DNA of 25,656 nt from Bacillota bacterium. Its GTDB lineage: Bacteria > Bacillota > Clostridia > Christensenellales > CAG-138. Location: positions 1 through 25,656 of the forward strand of contig JAFABA010000024.1 of NCBI GenBank assembly GCA_023426265.1. The letters are read 5' to 3'. Positions 7,827 to 14,719 of the stretch are shown piece by piece. Each line of letters begins with the position of its first letter. Within the stretch, counting starts at the first letter, position 1. The position numbers and the translations under genes were made by a program. Below the pieces are notes generated by a model. The model did no database searches. It saw nothing but the letters and a program-made list of their open reading frames with translations, and was not told the DNA's origin.

Positions 7827-8239
7827 AACGGACGATACACGACCTGGAGATCAAGAATTTACTGCGCATGGCCAACGAGGCGATGGACCGCTCTTATGCG
7901 CCATACTCCGGCTACCGCGTGGGCGCATGCCTCAAAGGCGAATCCGGCGCTTATTATTTGGGCTGCAACATCGAAAACGCGTCGTTCACCCCCACCAATT
8001 GCGCCGAGCGCACCGCGGTATTCAAGGCGGTGTCCGAAGGCGAACGTCAATTCGAAGCGCTAGCCGTCATCTCCTCCGGCGAGCAGACCACGTTGCCCTG
8101 CGGCGTTTGCAGGCAGGTGCTTTCGGAATTCTGCGACCCGGACATGCCGGTGATCTGCGCCAACCGCAGCGGCAAGTTCCAGATTTTTGCGCTGGGCGAG
8201 CTGCTGCCGCATGCATTCACACCCGAGGCAATGAAATGA
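7823..8239 (+). CDS. cdd: Cytidine deaminase
   Basis: A 138-residue homotetrameric-type cytidine deaminase converting cytidine and deoxycytidine to uridine and deoxyuridine for pyrimidine salvage. The zinc site is complete: C60 with catalytic E62 in NCAERTAVF, and C93/C96 in PCGVCRQVL. The substrate region SYAPYSGYRVGA and GCNIENASF is intact. Length matches the short T-CDA type. ATG 7823 overlaps the ybeY stop by 4 nt and the cdd stop overlaps the era start by 4 nt (ATGA), so all three are probably translated in a coupled way. Confidence 0.97.
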   Translation: MKRTIHDLEIKNLLRMANEAMDRSYAPYSGYRVGACLKGESGAYYLGCNIENASFTPTNCAERTAVFKAVSEGERQFEALAVISSGEQTTLPCGVCRQVLSEFCDPDMPVICANRSGKFQIFALGELLPHAFTPEAMK

Positions 8240-9126
8240 CGTCCTTCTTAAGCGGCTTTGTTTCCATCATCGGCTGCCCCAACGTGGGCAAGTCCACGCT
8301 TTTAAACCGGCTGGTCGGCCAGAAGATCGCCATCGTTTCCCCGCGCGCGCAAACCACGCGCAACCGCATCACCGGCGTGCTGACGCGCAAGGAGTACCAG
8401 ATCGTATTCTTAGATACCCCCGGCGTGGCGTCGCCCAAGAACCGGCTGGGGGAATACATGCGCCGCGTGGCCTATTCCACGCTCGACGAGGTGGAGGCGA
8501 TCCTCTACCTTGTGGATCCGATCAACGGCCTGCGGGAACGGGACGAGGCATTGGTGGAACGGTTAAAGGAAGCAAAGGCGCCTAAGATAGGGCTTATCAA
8601 TAAGATCGATCTCTGCTCGCTTGCCCAGGTGGAGGCGGCCGAGGCGTTTTTAGAAAAGGCGGGCTGCTTTTCCCACATACTCCGCATCAGCGCGGAAACC
8701 GGCGCGGGGGTGGAAAAACTCGAAGCCCTGCTTCACGGATATTTGGTAGAAGGCCCGCAGTACTTCCCGGAGGACATGGTCACGGACGTGCCCGAGCGCA
8801 CGCTGTGCGCCGAACTTGTCCGGGAAAAGGCGCTGCTGCTGCTGCGCGAGGAGGTGCCCCACGGCGTGGGCGTGGAAGTGGATAAAATGGCCGCGCGCCC
8901 GGAAGGGGAATTAACGGACGTATGGGCCACCATATACTGCGAACGCGAAGGGCATAAGGGCATACTCATCGGCCATAAGGGTTCGATGCTAAGGCGCATC
9001 GGCGAGGCGGCGCGCCGGGATATGGAATGGATGCTGGGCACGCGCGTCAACCTGCAGCTCTATGTCAAAGTTCGGGAGGACTGGCGCAACAGCCCGAACG
9101 CATTGAAGGAGCTTGGATACGAATAG
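8236..9126 (+). CDS. era: GTPase Era
   Basis: A 296-residue ribosome-assembly GTPase that binds 16S rRNA. G1 is GCPNVGKS (13-20), the switch I region is AQTTRNRI, G3 is DTPG (60-63), G4 is NKID (122-125) and G5 is ISAETG. A C-terminal KH RNA-binding domain holds the GHKG loop at about 246-249. The start ATG 8236 overlaps the cdd stop; the frame is open far upstream inside ybeY and cdd, but that part overlaps them and is not Era-like. It uses almost only ATC/ATA for Ile (13 ATC, 4 ATA), unlike genes after about 11.5 kb. Confidence 0.98.
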   Translation: MTSFLSGFVSIIGCPNVGKSTLLNRLVGQKIAIVSPRAQTTRNRITGVLTRKEYQIVFLDTPGVASPKNRLGEYMRRVAYSTLDEVEAILYLVDPINGLRERDEALVERLKEAKAPKIGLINKIDLCSLAQVEAAEAFLEKAGCFSHILRISAETGAGVEKLEALLHGYLVEGPQYFPEDMVTDVPERTLCAELVREKALLLLREEVPHGVGVEVDKMAARPEGELTDVWATIYCEREGHKGILIGHKGSMLRRIGEAARRDMEWMLGTRVNLQLYVKVREDWRNSPNALKELGYE

Positions 9127-9146
9127 GCACGGAAATTCATTCATTG

Positions 9147-9165
9147 CGGGGCACGTTCTGCCCCG
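9147..9165 (+). terminator. Hairpin after era
   Basis: CGGGGCA (9147-9153), loop CGTTC, TGCCCCG (9159-9165) form a strong 7-bp hairpin 20 nt after the era stop. No T tract follows, so it may be a weak terminator or an mRNA 3' stabiliser. Confidence 0.4.
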
Positions 9166-9176
9166 GAGATACATGT

Positions 9177-9286
9177 TGTAGGGGATGCCGCCCTCGGCAT
9201 CCCGTTTGGGCCGCATAGGCAGGCGGCACCTTGGAAATGAGGGGAATTTGGATTACGACGGGACGCCGAAGGCGGCGTCCCCTACA
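9177..9286. mobile_element. MITE-like element with 28-bp terminal inverted repeats
   Basis: A 110-nt sequence begins TGTAGGGGATGCCGCC (9177) and ends with its near complement at 9259-9286; the two 28-nt ends match at 25 positions. Each end is also a hairpin of its own (GGATGCCG/CGGCATCC on the left, GGGACGCCG/CGGCGTCCC on the right). The 54-nt middle has no coding potential. No clear target duplication is visible. The structure fits a non-autonomous miniature inverted-repeat element in the era-yqzL gap. Confidence 0.7.
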
Positions 9287-9432
9287 GGGTCTATATTGAT
9301 TGAAAACGGATTCCCGTATGAATTGCCCTGAATGCTGTTCCTCACGTTTTTGCCGGAAATTGCATTTCATTGGATTTCTCGCCTTGTGGCACACTAGAGA
9401 ATATTCCACAAAAACAAGGAGTGCATTTCTTT

Positions 9433-9570
9433 ATGGCCAAAAGCAAAAAACGGGATGCGCAGCATGCCTGGCGCGAATTTTCGGAAACGGGGGCGGTAGG
9501 CGCATACCTGACGTACCGTGCCATGCGTACAAAGGAGGACGGGTTCCAAGAGCGGTTTCAAGAGCACTGA
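9433..9570 (+). CDS. yqzL: YqzL family small protein
   Basis: A 45-residue protein containing AWREFSETGAVGAYLTYRAM. It matches the small YqzL family pattern of an aromatic residue, F..TG, then AYL.Y, and sits in the family's usual place just before recO. Function is unknown. ATG 9433 lies 11 nt after AAGGAG (9416-9421), slightly long. An in-frame GTG at 9421 would overlap that site, so it is less likely. The N terminus is lysine-rich (MAKSKKRDAQ). Confidence 0.8.
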   Translation: MAKSKKRDAQHAWREFSETGAVGAYLTYRAMRTKEDGFQERFQEH

Positions 9571-9576
9571 ATTTTT

Positions 9577-9594
9577 GCCCGGGGTTTCCCGGGC
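9577..9594 (+). terminator. Hairpin between yqzL and recO
   Basis: GCCCGGG (9577-9583), loop GTTT, CCCGGGC (9588-9594), followed by ATTGTTG. It is a strong stem with a poor T tract, 6 nt after the yqzL stop and 22 nt before recO. It may lower readthrough into recO rather than block it. Confidence 0.4.
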
Positions 9595-9616
9595 ATTGTT
9601 GATAGAGGCGGGGGAT

Positions 9617-10366
9617 ATGGCATTTCTAACGGTGACGGGTATTGTCACGCGCTATGCCAATTACAGGGACAACGACAGGATACTGACCCTCTTTACAAGG
9701 GAAATGGGCCGTGTCGATGCAAAAGCAAGGGGCTGCCGCAAACAGAAAAGCCCTTTGCTTGCCTGCGCCCAGCCGTTTGTATTCGGGGAATATCAGCTCT
9801 TTTCCTCCAAGGACCGCTTTGTGGTGGACCAGTGCGATATCCGGGAAACGTTCTATCCCCTGCGGGAGGATATCGGGAAATTTACGGCGGCAAACGTCAT
9901 GCTCTCGCTTTCATGCCTCGGCGTGCAGGAACGCCAGCCCAATGAGGAGCTTTTCTCGCTTTTGTACCACTGCCTGAGCTTTCTTAGCTACACAGAGAGC
10001 GAGCCCATCGATCTTGCGCTATGCTTTACTTCCCGCTACTTTGAGGTGATCGGTTTCAAGCCCGCCATCACGTCCTGCGCCCTGTGCGAAGACGATCTTC
10101 GTACGCACAGGGAACTGAAGTTTCATGCGCAGTCGGGCGGGGCGCTGTGTTTAGACTGCGCCCGCCGGGAAAACATAGGTGATAGCGTCTCCGGCTTGAC
10201 ATTGGAGGCGATGCGGCGGATGCTGCTTTTGAAGGACGCGGAACTGGACAGGGTGCGCCTGCCGCAGCCGGTGAGGATAGAGCTTTTGGGCATATTGGAG
10301 GCGTACTGCACCGCTATTTTGGAGCGGGAAAACAAGCCGCTTTCGGCGCTTCGGGCATTGCTGTAA
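9617..10366 (+). CDS. recO: DNA repair protein RecO
   Basis: A 249-residue recombination mediator that helps load RecA with RecF and RecR. The N-terminal OB fold starts MAFLTVTGIVTRYANYRDND, with GRVDAKARG and KQKSPLLACAQPF as in other RecO proteins. The zinc finger is intact: C154-x2-C157 and C178-x2-C181. ATG 9617 was chosen because family similarity starts there and GAGGCGGGGG lies just upstream; the frame is open back into yqzL. It is the last gene of the phoH-recO block and is followed by a hairpin. Confidence 0.95.
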   Translation: MAFLTVTGIVTRYANYRDNDRILTLFTREMGRVDAKARGCRKQKSPLLACAQPFVFGEYQLFSSKDRFVVDQCDIRETFYPLREDIGKFTAANVMLSLSCLGVQERQPNEELFSLLYHCLSFLSYTESEPIDLALCFTSRYFEVIGFKPAITSCALCEDDLRTHRELKFHAQSGGALCLDCARRENIGDSVSGLTLEAMRRMLLLKDAELDRVRLPQPVRIELLGILEAYCTAILERENKPLSALRALL

Positions 10367-10380
10367 GGCCATACTCCGGC

Positions 10381-10398
10381 ATGCAGGATTTCCTGCAT
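10381..10398 (+). terminator. Terminator-like hairpin after recO
   Basis: ATGCAGG, loop ATTT, CCTGCAT form a perfect 7-bp stem 14 nt after the recO stop, followed by TTTACGAGTTTT. This probably ends the recO transcript. Confidence 0.5.
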
Positions 10399-10413
10399 TT
10401 TACGAGTTTTCCG

Positions 10414-10442
10414 TTGCATTCTTCCAAGGGACGGGTTATAAT
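10414..10442 (+). promoter_or_regulatory. Sigma-A promoter of ppdK
   Basis: TTGCAT (10414-10419), a 17-nt spacer, and a perfect TATAAT (10437-10442). Transcription would start near 10449, giving a leader of about 100 nt before ppdK. Confidence 0.75.
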
Positions 10443-10444
10443 GA

Positions 10445-10476
10445 AATGCGCCAAACAGAGTGGCGGCGGCATTTTT
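10445..10476 (+). promoter_or_regulatory. Possible attenuator hairpin in the ppdK leader
   Basis: AATGC-GCC can pair with GGC-(G)-GCATT across a short loop, with one bulged base, and TTT follows directly. It lies right at the predicted transcription start, so a start slightly downstream would break the stem. This is a weak candidate. Confidence 0.25.
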
Positions 10477-10547
10477 ACAGGATTTGGCCGGGTAGGGCTT
10501 CATGACCGATTGCTTTCAAATAGAAATTTGATATAGGAGGGCATTAC

Positions 10548-13175
10548 ATGGCACACAAGTACGTTTATCTTTTCAGCGAGGGCAACGCCCAAATGCGCAA
10601 CCTTCTGGGCGGCAAGGGCGCGAACCTTGCGGAGATGACCGGGCTGGGTCTTCCCGTTCCGTTCGGCTTTACCATCACCACGGAAGCCTGCACGCGTTAC
10701 TATGAGGACGGAAAGCGCATCGGCGAAGATATTCTGGAACAGGTGTTCAAGGCCGTTGCGGAGCTTGAAAAAGTCGCCGGGAAAAAATTCGGCGACGTCA
10801 AAGACCCCTTCCTTGTTTCCGTACGTTCCGGCGCGCGCGCTTCCATGCCGGGCATGATGGATACCATACTGAACCTTGGCCTTAATGAAGAGGTCGTAGA
10901 TGTAATAGCCAAGAAGAGCGGCAATGCCCGCTGGGCCTGGGACTGCTACAGAAGGTTCATTCAGATGTTCTCCGACGTGGTTATGGAAGTTGGCAAGAAG
11001 TACTTTGAAAAGCTGATCGATGCCATGAAGGAGCGCAAGGGCGTATCCAGCGACCTTGACTTGGATGCGGACGACCTGCATGAGCTCGCCGACCAGTTTA
11101 AGGCCGAGTATAAGCAGCAGATCGGCAGCGATTTCCCCACCGATCCAAAGGTACAGCTTTTTGAGGCTATCAAGGCTGTTTTCCGTTCATGGGACAATCC
11201 ACGTGCCAATATATACCGCATGGACCACGACATTCCCTATTCCTGGGGTACTGCGGTCAACGTGCAGATGATGGCGTTTGGCAACATGGGTGATGATTGC
11301 GGCACCGGCGTTGCGTTCACCCGTTCTCCCGCTACCGGCAGCAAGGGCCTCTTCGGCGAATTCCTGACCAACGCTCAGGGTGAAGACGTCGTTGCCGGCG
11401 TGCGCACTCCCATGCCCATCAGCGAGATGGAGCAGAAGTTCCCGGAGGCGTTTGAGCAGTTTGTGAACGTCTGCAAGACCCTTGAGAACCATTATCACGA
11501 TATGCAGGATATGGAGTTCACCGTAGAACACGGCAAGCTCTATATGCTCCAGACCCGCAACGGCAAGCGTACTGCTGCCGCCGCCATAAAGATCGCCTGC
11601 GACCTTATAGACGAGGGCATGATAACCGAAGAAGAAGCCCTTATGCAGATAGACGCCAAGTCTCTTGACATGCTGCTGCACCCGCAGTTCGATCCCAAGG
11701 CTCTTAAGGACGCCAAGCCCATAGGCAAGGCCATAGCCGCCAGCCCGGGCGCTGCCGCCGGCACAATAGTGTTCACGGCTGAGGACGCCGTTGAGCATGG
11801 CAAGAATGGCGAAAAGGTCGTTCTCGTCCGCCTTGAGACCAGCCCCGAGGATATAGAGGGCATGAAGTATTCGCAGGGTATACTGACCGTCCGCGGCGGC
11901 CAGACCTCACACGCCGCCGTTGTGGCGCGCGGCATGGGTACCTGCTGCGTATCCGGCTGCGGCGATATAAAGATGGACGAGGAGAACAAGTGCTTCACCC
12001 TTGCAGGCAAGACCTATCACGAGGGCGACGTGCTGAGCCTTGACGGTTCAACAGGCTGCATCTATGATGTTCTTATCCCCACCATTCCCGCCGATCCTAA
12101 CAGCGGCTATTTCGGGCGCATAATGGAGATGGCTGACAAGCATAAGAGGCTTGCCGTCCGCACCAATGCCGATAATCCTCATGACGCTGCCGTTGCCGTA
12201 AGCTTTGGCGCGCAGGGCATAGGCCTCTGCCGTACCGAGCATATGTTCTTTGAAGAGGATCGTATCCCTGCCGTGCGCGAGATGATAGTCGCCAAGACCG
12301 AGGAAGCCCGCCGTAAGGCCCTGGACAAGCTGCTTCCCATGCAGAGGAGCGACTTTGAGGGCATCTACAAGGCTATGGGCGAGCGCCCTGTTACCATTCG
12401 CTTCCTTGATCCACCGCTGCATGAGTTCCTGCCGCATAAGGACGAGGAGATCGCGGCTCTTGCCAAGGAAATGGGCCTGACCTTTGAAGACCTCAAGGCC
12501 ACCGTTGCAAGCCTGCATGAGTTCAACCCGATGATGGGCCATCGCGGCTGCCGTCTGTGCGTCACATATCCCGAGATTGCCGAAATGCAGACCCGCGCCG
12601 TTATAGAGGCTGCCATAAATGTGCGCCGTGAGACCGGCCTCAACATCGTTCCTGAGATAATGATCCCTCTGGTGGGAGAAGTGAAGGAGCTTGCTTATGT
12701 TAAGAGCTTCGTAGTAAAGACTGCCAAGAAGGTCATGGAGGAGAACGATACTGAGTTCAAGTTCCTCGTAGGCACCATGATAGAGATTCCTCGCGCGGCC
12801 CTTACCGCCGATGAGATCGCTACCGAGGCTGAGTTCTTCTCCTTCGGCACCAACGACCTGACCCAGATGACGTTCGGCTTCAGCCGTGACGATGCCGGCA
12901 AGTTCCTTGGCGCTTACTATGAGAAGAAGATCTATGAGTCCGATCCCTTTGCGCGTCTTGACCAGACCGGCGTAGGCAAGCTGGTAGAAATGGCTGCCAA
13001 GCTTGGCCGTGCGACCCGTCCGGATATCCATCTGGGCATCTGCGGCGAACATGGCGGCGATCCTTCCAGTATCGATTTCTGCCATCGCGTAGGTCTTGAC
13101 TATGTATCCTGCTCGCCGTATCGTGTGCCTATAGCCCGCCTTGCCGCCGCTCAGGCCAATATAAGGAACAAGTAA
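10548..13175 (+). CDS. ppdK: Pyruvate, phosphate dikinase
   Basis: An 875-residue PPDK, which interconverts pyruvate + ATP + Pi and phosphoenolpyruvate + AMP + PPi. It serves glycolysis or gluconeogenesis in many anaerobes. The N-terminal nucleotide-binding domain starts with LLGGKGANLAEMTGLGLPVP. The swivelling domain carries the phosphorylated histidine in GGQTSHAAVVARGMG (H455). The TIM-barrel domain holds GLCRTEHMF, FGTNDLTQMTFGFSRDD and the catalytic cysteine in GICGEHGGDP (C832). ATG 10548 follows TAGGAGGG. Length is normal and intact. No PPDK regulatory protein is adjacent. Synonymous codon use drifts along this gene: the first 340 or so codons have 6 ATC, 3 ATA, 3 ATT for Ile, while the rest favours ATA. 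Confidence 0.98.
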   Translation: MAHKYVYLFSEGNAQMRNLLGGKGANLAEMTGLGLPVPFGFTITTEACTRYYEDGKRIGEDILEQVFKAVAELEKVAGKKFGDVKDPFLVSVRSGARASMPGMMDTILNLGLNEEVVDVIAKKSGNARWAWDCYRRFIQMFSDVVMEVGKKYFEKLIDAMKERKGVSSDLDLDADDLHELADQFKAEYKQQIGSDFPTDPKVQLFEAIKAVFRSWDNPRANIYRMDHDIPYSWGTAVNVQMMAFGNMGDDCGTGVAFTRSPATGSKGLFGEFLTNAQGEDVVAGVRTPMPISEMEQKFPEAFEQFVNVCKTLENHYHDMQDMEFTVEHGKLYMLQTRNGKRTAAAAIKIACDLIDEGMITEEEALMQIDAKSLDMLLHPQFDPKALKDAKPIGKAIAASPGAAAGTIVFTAEDAVEHGKNGEKVVLVRLETSPEDIEGMKYSQGILTVRGGQTSHAAVVARGMGTCCVSGCGDIKMDEENKCFTLAGKTYHEGDVLSLDGSTGCIYDVLIPTIPADPNSGYFGRIMEMADKHKRLAVRTNADNPHDAAVAVSFGAQGIGLCRTEHMFFEEDRIPAVREMIVAKTEEARRKALDKLLPMQRSDFEGIYKAMGERPVTIRFLDPPLHEFLPHKDEEIAALAKEMGLTFEDLKATVASLHEFNPMMGHRGCRLCVTYPEIAEMQTRAVIEAAINVRRETGLNIVPEIMIPLVGEVKELAYVKSFVVKTAKKVMEENDTEFKFLVGTMIEIPRAALTADEIATEAEFFSFGTNDLTQMTFGFSRDDAGKFLGAYYEKKIYESDPFARLDQTGVGKLVEMAAKLGRATRPDIHLGICGEHGGDPSSIDFCHRVGLDYVSCSPYRVPIARLAAAQANIRNK

Positions 13176-13196
13176 AACAAGCTTTGCATAAGCTGA

Positions 13197-13229
13197 AAAT
13201 CGGGCGCTCCGCATCCGGAGCGCCCGATT
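13197..13229. repeat. Left copy of a 33-bp direct repeat containing a hairpin
   Basis: This 33-nt unit contains the inverted repeat ATCGGGCGCTCCG / CGGAGCGCCCGAT with loop CATC. It is repeated without any mismatch at 13429-13461. It lies 22 nt after ppdK and is probably its terminator. On the minus strand it is followed by a short T run. Confidence 0.9.
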
Positions 13230-13428
13230 GAGTCTGTCGAAAAACCTTGGGGTTGTTAAGGGGCGACTGCCCCTTAAGCTAATTCCGGCTCTGACGGCAT
13301 GCACGTCAGAACGGATGAAAACCTTTAGGTTTTCGTGCTTTGCGGGTTTTGCCGCCCGGGAGCGTGAGCGAGAGGCAAAACCCGTGCAAACTCGAAAAAG
13401 TGGCGAATAGCCACTTTTTCGACACTCT
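13230..13428. mobile_element. 199-nt multi-hairpin element (copy 1)
   Basis: This non-coding element is nearly all inverted repeats. They are TTAAGGGGC/GCCCCTTAA (13256-13277), TCTGACG/CGTCAGA with loop GCATGCA (13290-13310), GAAAACC/GGTTTTC (13317-13334), CGGGTTTTGCC/GGCAAAACCCG (13343-13384), and a 13-bp TCGAAAAAGTGGC/GCCACTTTTTCGA (13392-13422). The ends are imperfect inverted repeats sharing TGTCGAAAAA (13235-13244 and 13415-13424). A copy close to 90% identical by eye lies inverted at 23203-23405. Both sides carry an identical 33-bp repeat. No frame has coding character. It fits a non-autonomous mobile element or a repeated structured RNA. Confidence 0.75.
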
Positions 13429-13461
13429 AAATCGGGCGCTCCGCATCCGGAGCGCCCGATT
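13429..13461. repeat. Right copy of the 33-bp direct repeat containing a hairpin
   Basis: Identical over 33 nt to 13197-13229 and in the same orientation, directly after the multi-hairpin element. It is consistent with a target duplication or with a duplicated terminator. Confidence 0.9.
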
Positions 13462-13488
13462 TAACTTATCGATGTATTGTTTTGTGTG

Positions 13489-13517
13489 TTGAGATATTTC
13501 CATAAGCGGGATAAATA
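13489..13517 (+). promoter_or_regulatory. Candidate sigma-A promoter of dgt-dnaG-rpoD
   Basis: TTGAGA (13489-13494), a 17-nt spacer, and TAAATA (13512-13517). The start would be near 13524, about 85 nt before dgt. It lies just outside the right hairpin repeat. Confidence 0.45.
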
Positions 13518-13537
13518 CCGGATAAATGAATCAAATT

Positions 13538-13559
13538 TCCCTGCATAAGCAGGGATTTT
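13538..13559 (+). terminator. Intrinsic-terminator-like hairpin in front of dgt
   Basis: TCCCTGC (13538-13544), loop ATAA, GCAGGGA (13549-13555), then TTTTGCTTTTT. It is downstream of the candidate dgt promoter and 50 nt before the dgt ATG. It could therefore be an attenuator in the dgt leader, or could end transcripts from upstream. Confidence 0.55.
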
Positions 13560-13608
13560 GCTTTTTGTGTTGAAAAACAGCAGAAAGAAGGTTCTTGGGA
13601 GGTGCGGC

Positions 13609-14625
13609 ATGAAGGAGAATATTTCAAGCGGCGCGCTTAGAATAAGGGCGGAGGAGCTGGAAAAACAGCTCTTAAGCCCATATGCGGCTTTGTCAAGCCA
13701 AACAAAGGGAAGGGAATACCCCATGGAAAAATGCCCTATCAGGACGGAGTTCGTCAGGGATAGGGACAGGATAATACACTGTAAATCATTCAGAAGATTA
13801 AAGCATAAAACGCAGGTGTTCCTTTCACCTGTAGGCGACCATTACCGCACAAGGCTCACGCATACGCTGGAGGTGAGCCAGATAGCGCGGACCATATCAA
13901 GAGGGCTTAGACTCAATGAAGACCTTACTGAAGCCATTGCCCTCGGCCACGATCTTGGCCATACGCCGTTTGGGCATGCGGGAGAAAAGGTGCTTAATTC
14001 GCTGGTGCCCGGCGGGTTTCAGCATAACGTGCAGAGCCTTAGGGTTGTGGAAAAGCTGGAAAACGGCAAGGGGCTTAATCTCACCTTTGAGGTGAGGGAC
14101 GGCATATTGAACCACCCGAGCGACTGCCGCGCCGCAACGCTTGAAGGGAGAATAGTCAGCCTCAGCGACAGGATAGCTTATATCAACCACGATATTGACG
14201 ACGCTGTTAGGGCCGGAATACTTGATGAAAGGGATCTGCCGCAAAGCTGCGTTAAGATACTCGGTTCATCGCACGGAAAAAGGATAAATACGCTTATACT
14301 TGACGTAATATCGGAAAGCATGGATAGGCCGGAGGTGCGCATGAGCGACGAGGTGTGGCAGCAATTCAAAAAGCTCAGGGACTTTATGTTTGAAAGGGTT
14401 TATTTGAACCCGGGCGCCAAGCATGAGGAGAGCAAGGGCAAGCATGTTATAGAGGTGCTTTTCTCATATTATCTTAAGCATCTTGACAACCTGCCGGAGG
14501 ACTTTAAGAAGAATATAGAAGAAGATGGCCCTGAAAGGGTAGCCGCCGATTATATAGCCTGCATGAGCGATAGATACGCAATTTCGGATTACGAAAACAA
14601 GTTCGTACCGCGCGAGTGGGTGTGA
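13609..14625 (+). CDS. dgt: Deoxyguanosinetriphosphate triphosphohydrolase-like protein (HD domain)
   Basis: A 338-residue HD-domain dNTP triphosphohydrolase, the type that hydrolyses dNTPs to deoxynucleosides and triphosphate. The N-terminal part has RTEFVRDRDRIIHCKSFRRL followed by KHKTQVF. Metal ligands are H85 in RLTHTLEVSQ, the HD pair H114-D115 in ALGHDLGHTPFGH, and a distal Asp in LSDRIAYINHDIDD. ATG 13609 follows GGGAGGTG at good spacing; a longer frame to 13558 lacks a ribosome site. It precedes dnaG and rpoD, a common clostridial arrangement. From here on Ile is mostly ATA and AGG/AGA is common for Arg. Confidence 0.94.
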   Translation: MKENISSGALRIRAEELEKQLLSPYAALSSQTKGREYPMEKCPIRTEFVRDRDRIIHCKSFRRLKHKTQVFLSPVGDHYRTRLTHTLEVSQIARTISRGLRLNEDLTEAIALGHDLGHTPFGHAGEKVLNSLVPGGFQHNVQSLRVVEKLENGKGLNLTFEVRDGILNHPSDCRAATLEGRIVSLSDRIAYINHDIDDAVRAGILDERDLPQSCVKILGSSHGKRINTLILDVISESMDRPEVRMSDEVWQQFKKLRDFMFERVYLNPGAKHEESKGKHVIEVLFSYYLKHLDNLPEDFKKNIEEDGPERVAADYIACMSDRYAISDYENKFVPREWV

Positions 14626-14719
14626 TTTTTTGAATAATTTGCTGATTGCGATGCAGGAAATCAGGTTTTAACGGCGAAATAGTTGAATCTGCTGGATTTT
14701 GTGAAAGGAGTGTTGTGTG

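Noticed and set aside
7720..8235. A 5' extension of the era frame
   Set aside because: It overlaps ybeY and cdd entirely; the Era family starts at the ATG at 8236, which overlaps the cdd stop in the same ATGA manner as the previous junction.
9384..9411. TTGTGG-N16-CCACAA inverted repeat upstream of yqzL as an operator
   Set aside because: Only 6-bp arms with a long gap, no adjacent regulator and no matching site elsewhere in the window; chance is likely.
12048..13304. A 418-codon open frame on the minus strand across ppdK
   Set aside because: It lies antisense to the clearly conserved PPDK C-terminal domain, has no family-like motifs and runs into the multi-hairpin element; it reflects codon bias on the opposite strand.
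13197..13461. CRISPR-like repeat unit
   Set aside because: Only two repeats, a 199-nt spacer that is itself a dispersed repeat, and no cas genes.
13228..13503. Short frames inside the multi-hairpin elements (also 23167-23451)
   Set aside because: They appear in both copies only because the DNA is conserved; substitutions and length differences sit in loops without codon pattern, and the content is nearly all inverted repeat.
14642..14664. CTGATT/AATCAG inverted repeat between dgt and dnaG as a terminator
   Set aside because: Six AT-rich pairs with an 11-nt loop and only GTTTT after it; too weak, and dnaG is probably cotranscribed with dgt.
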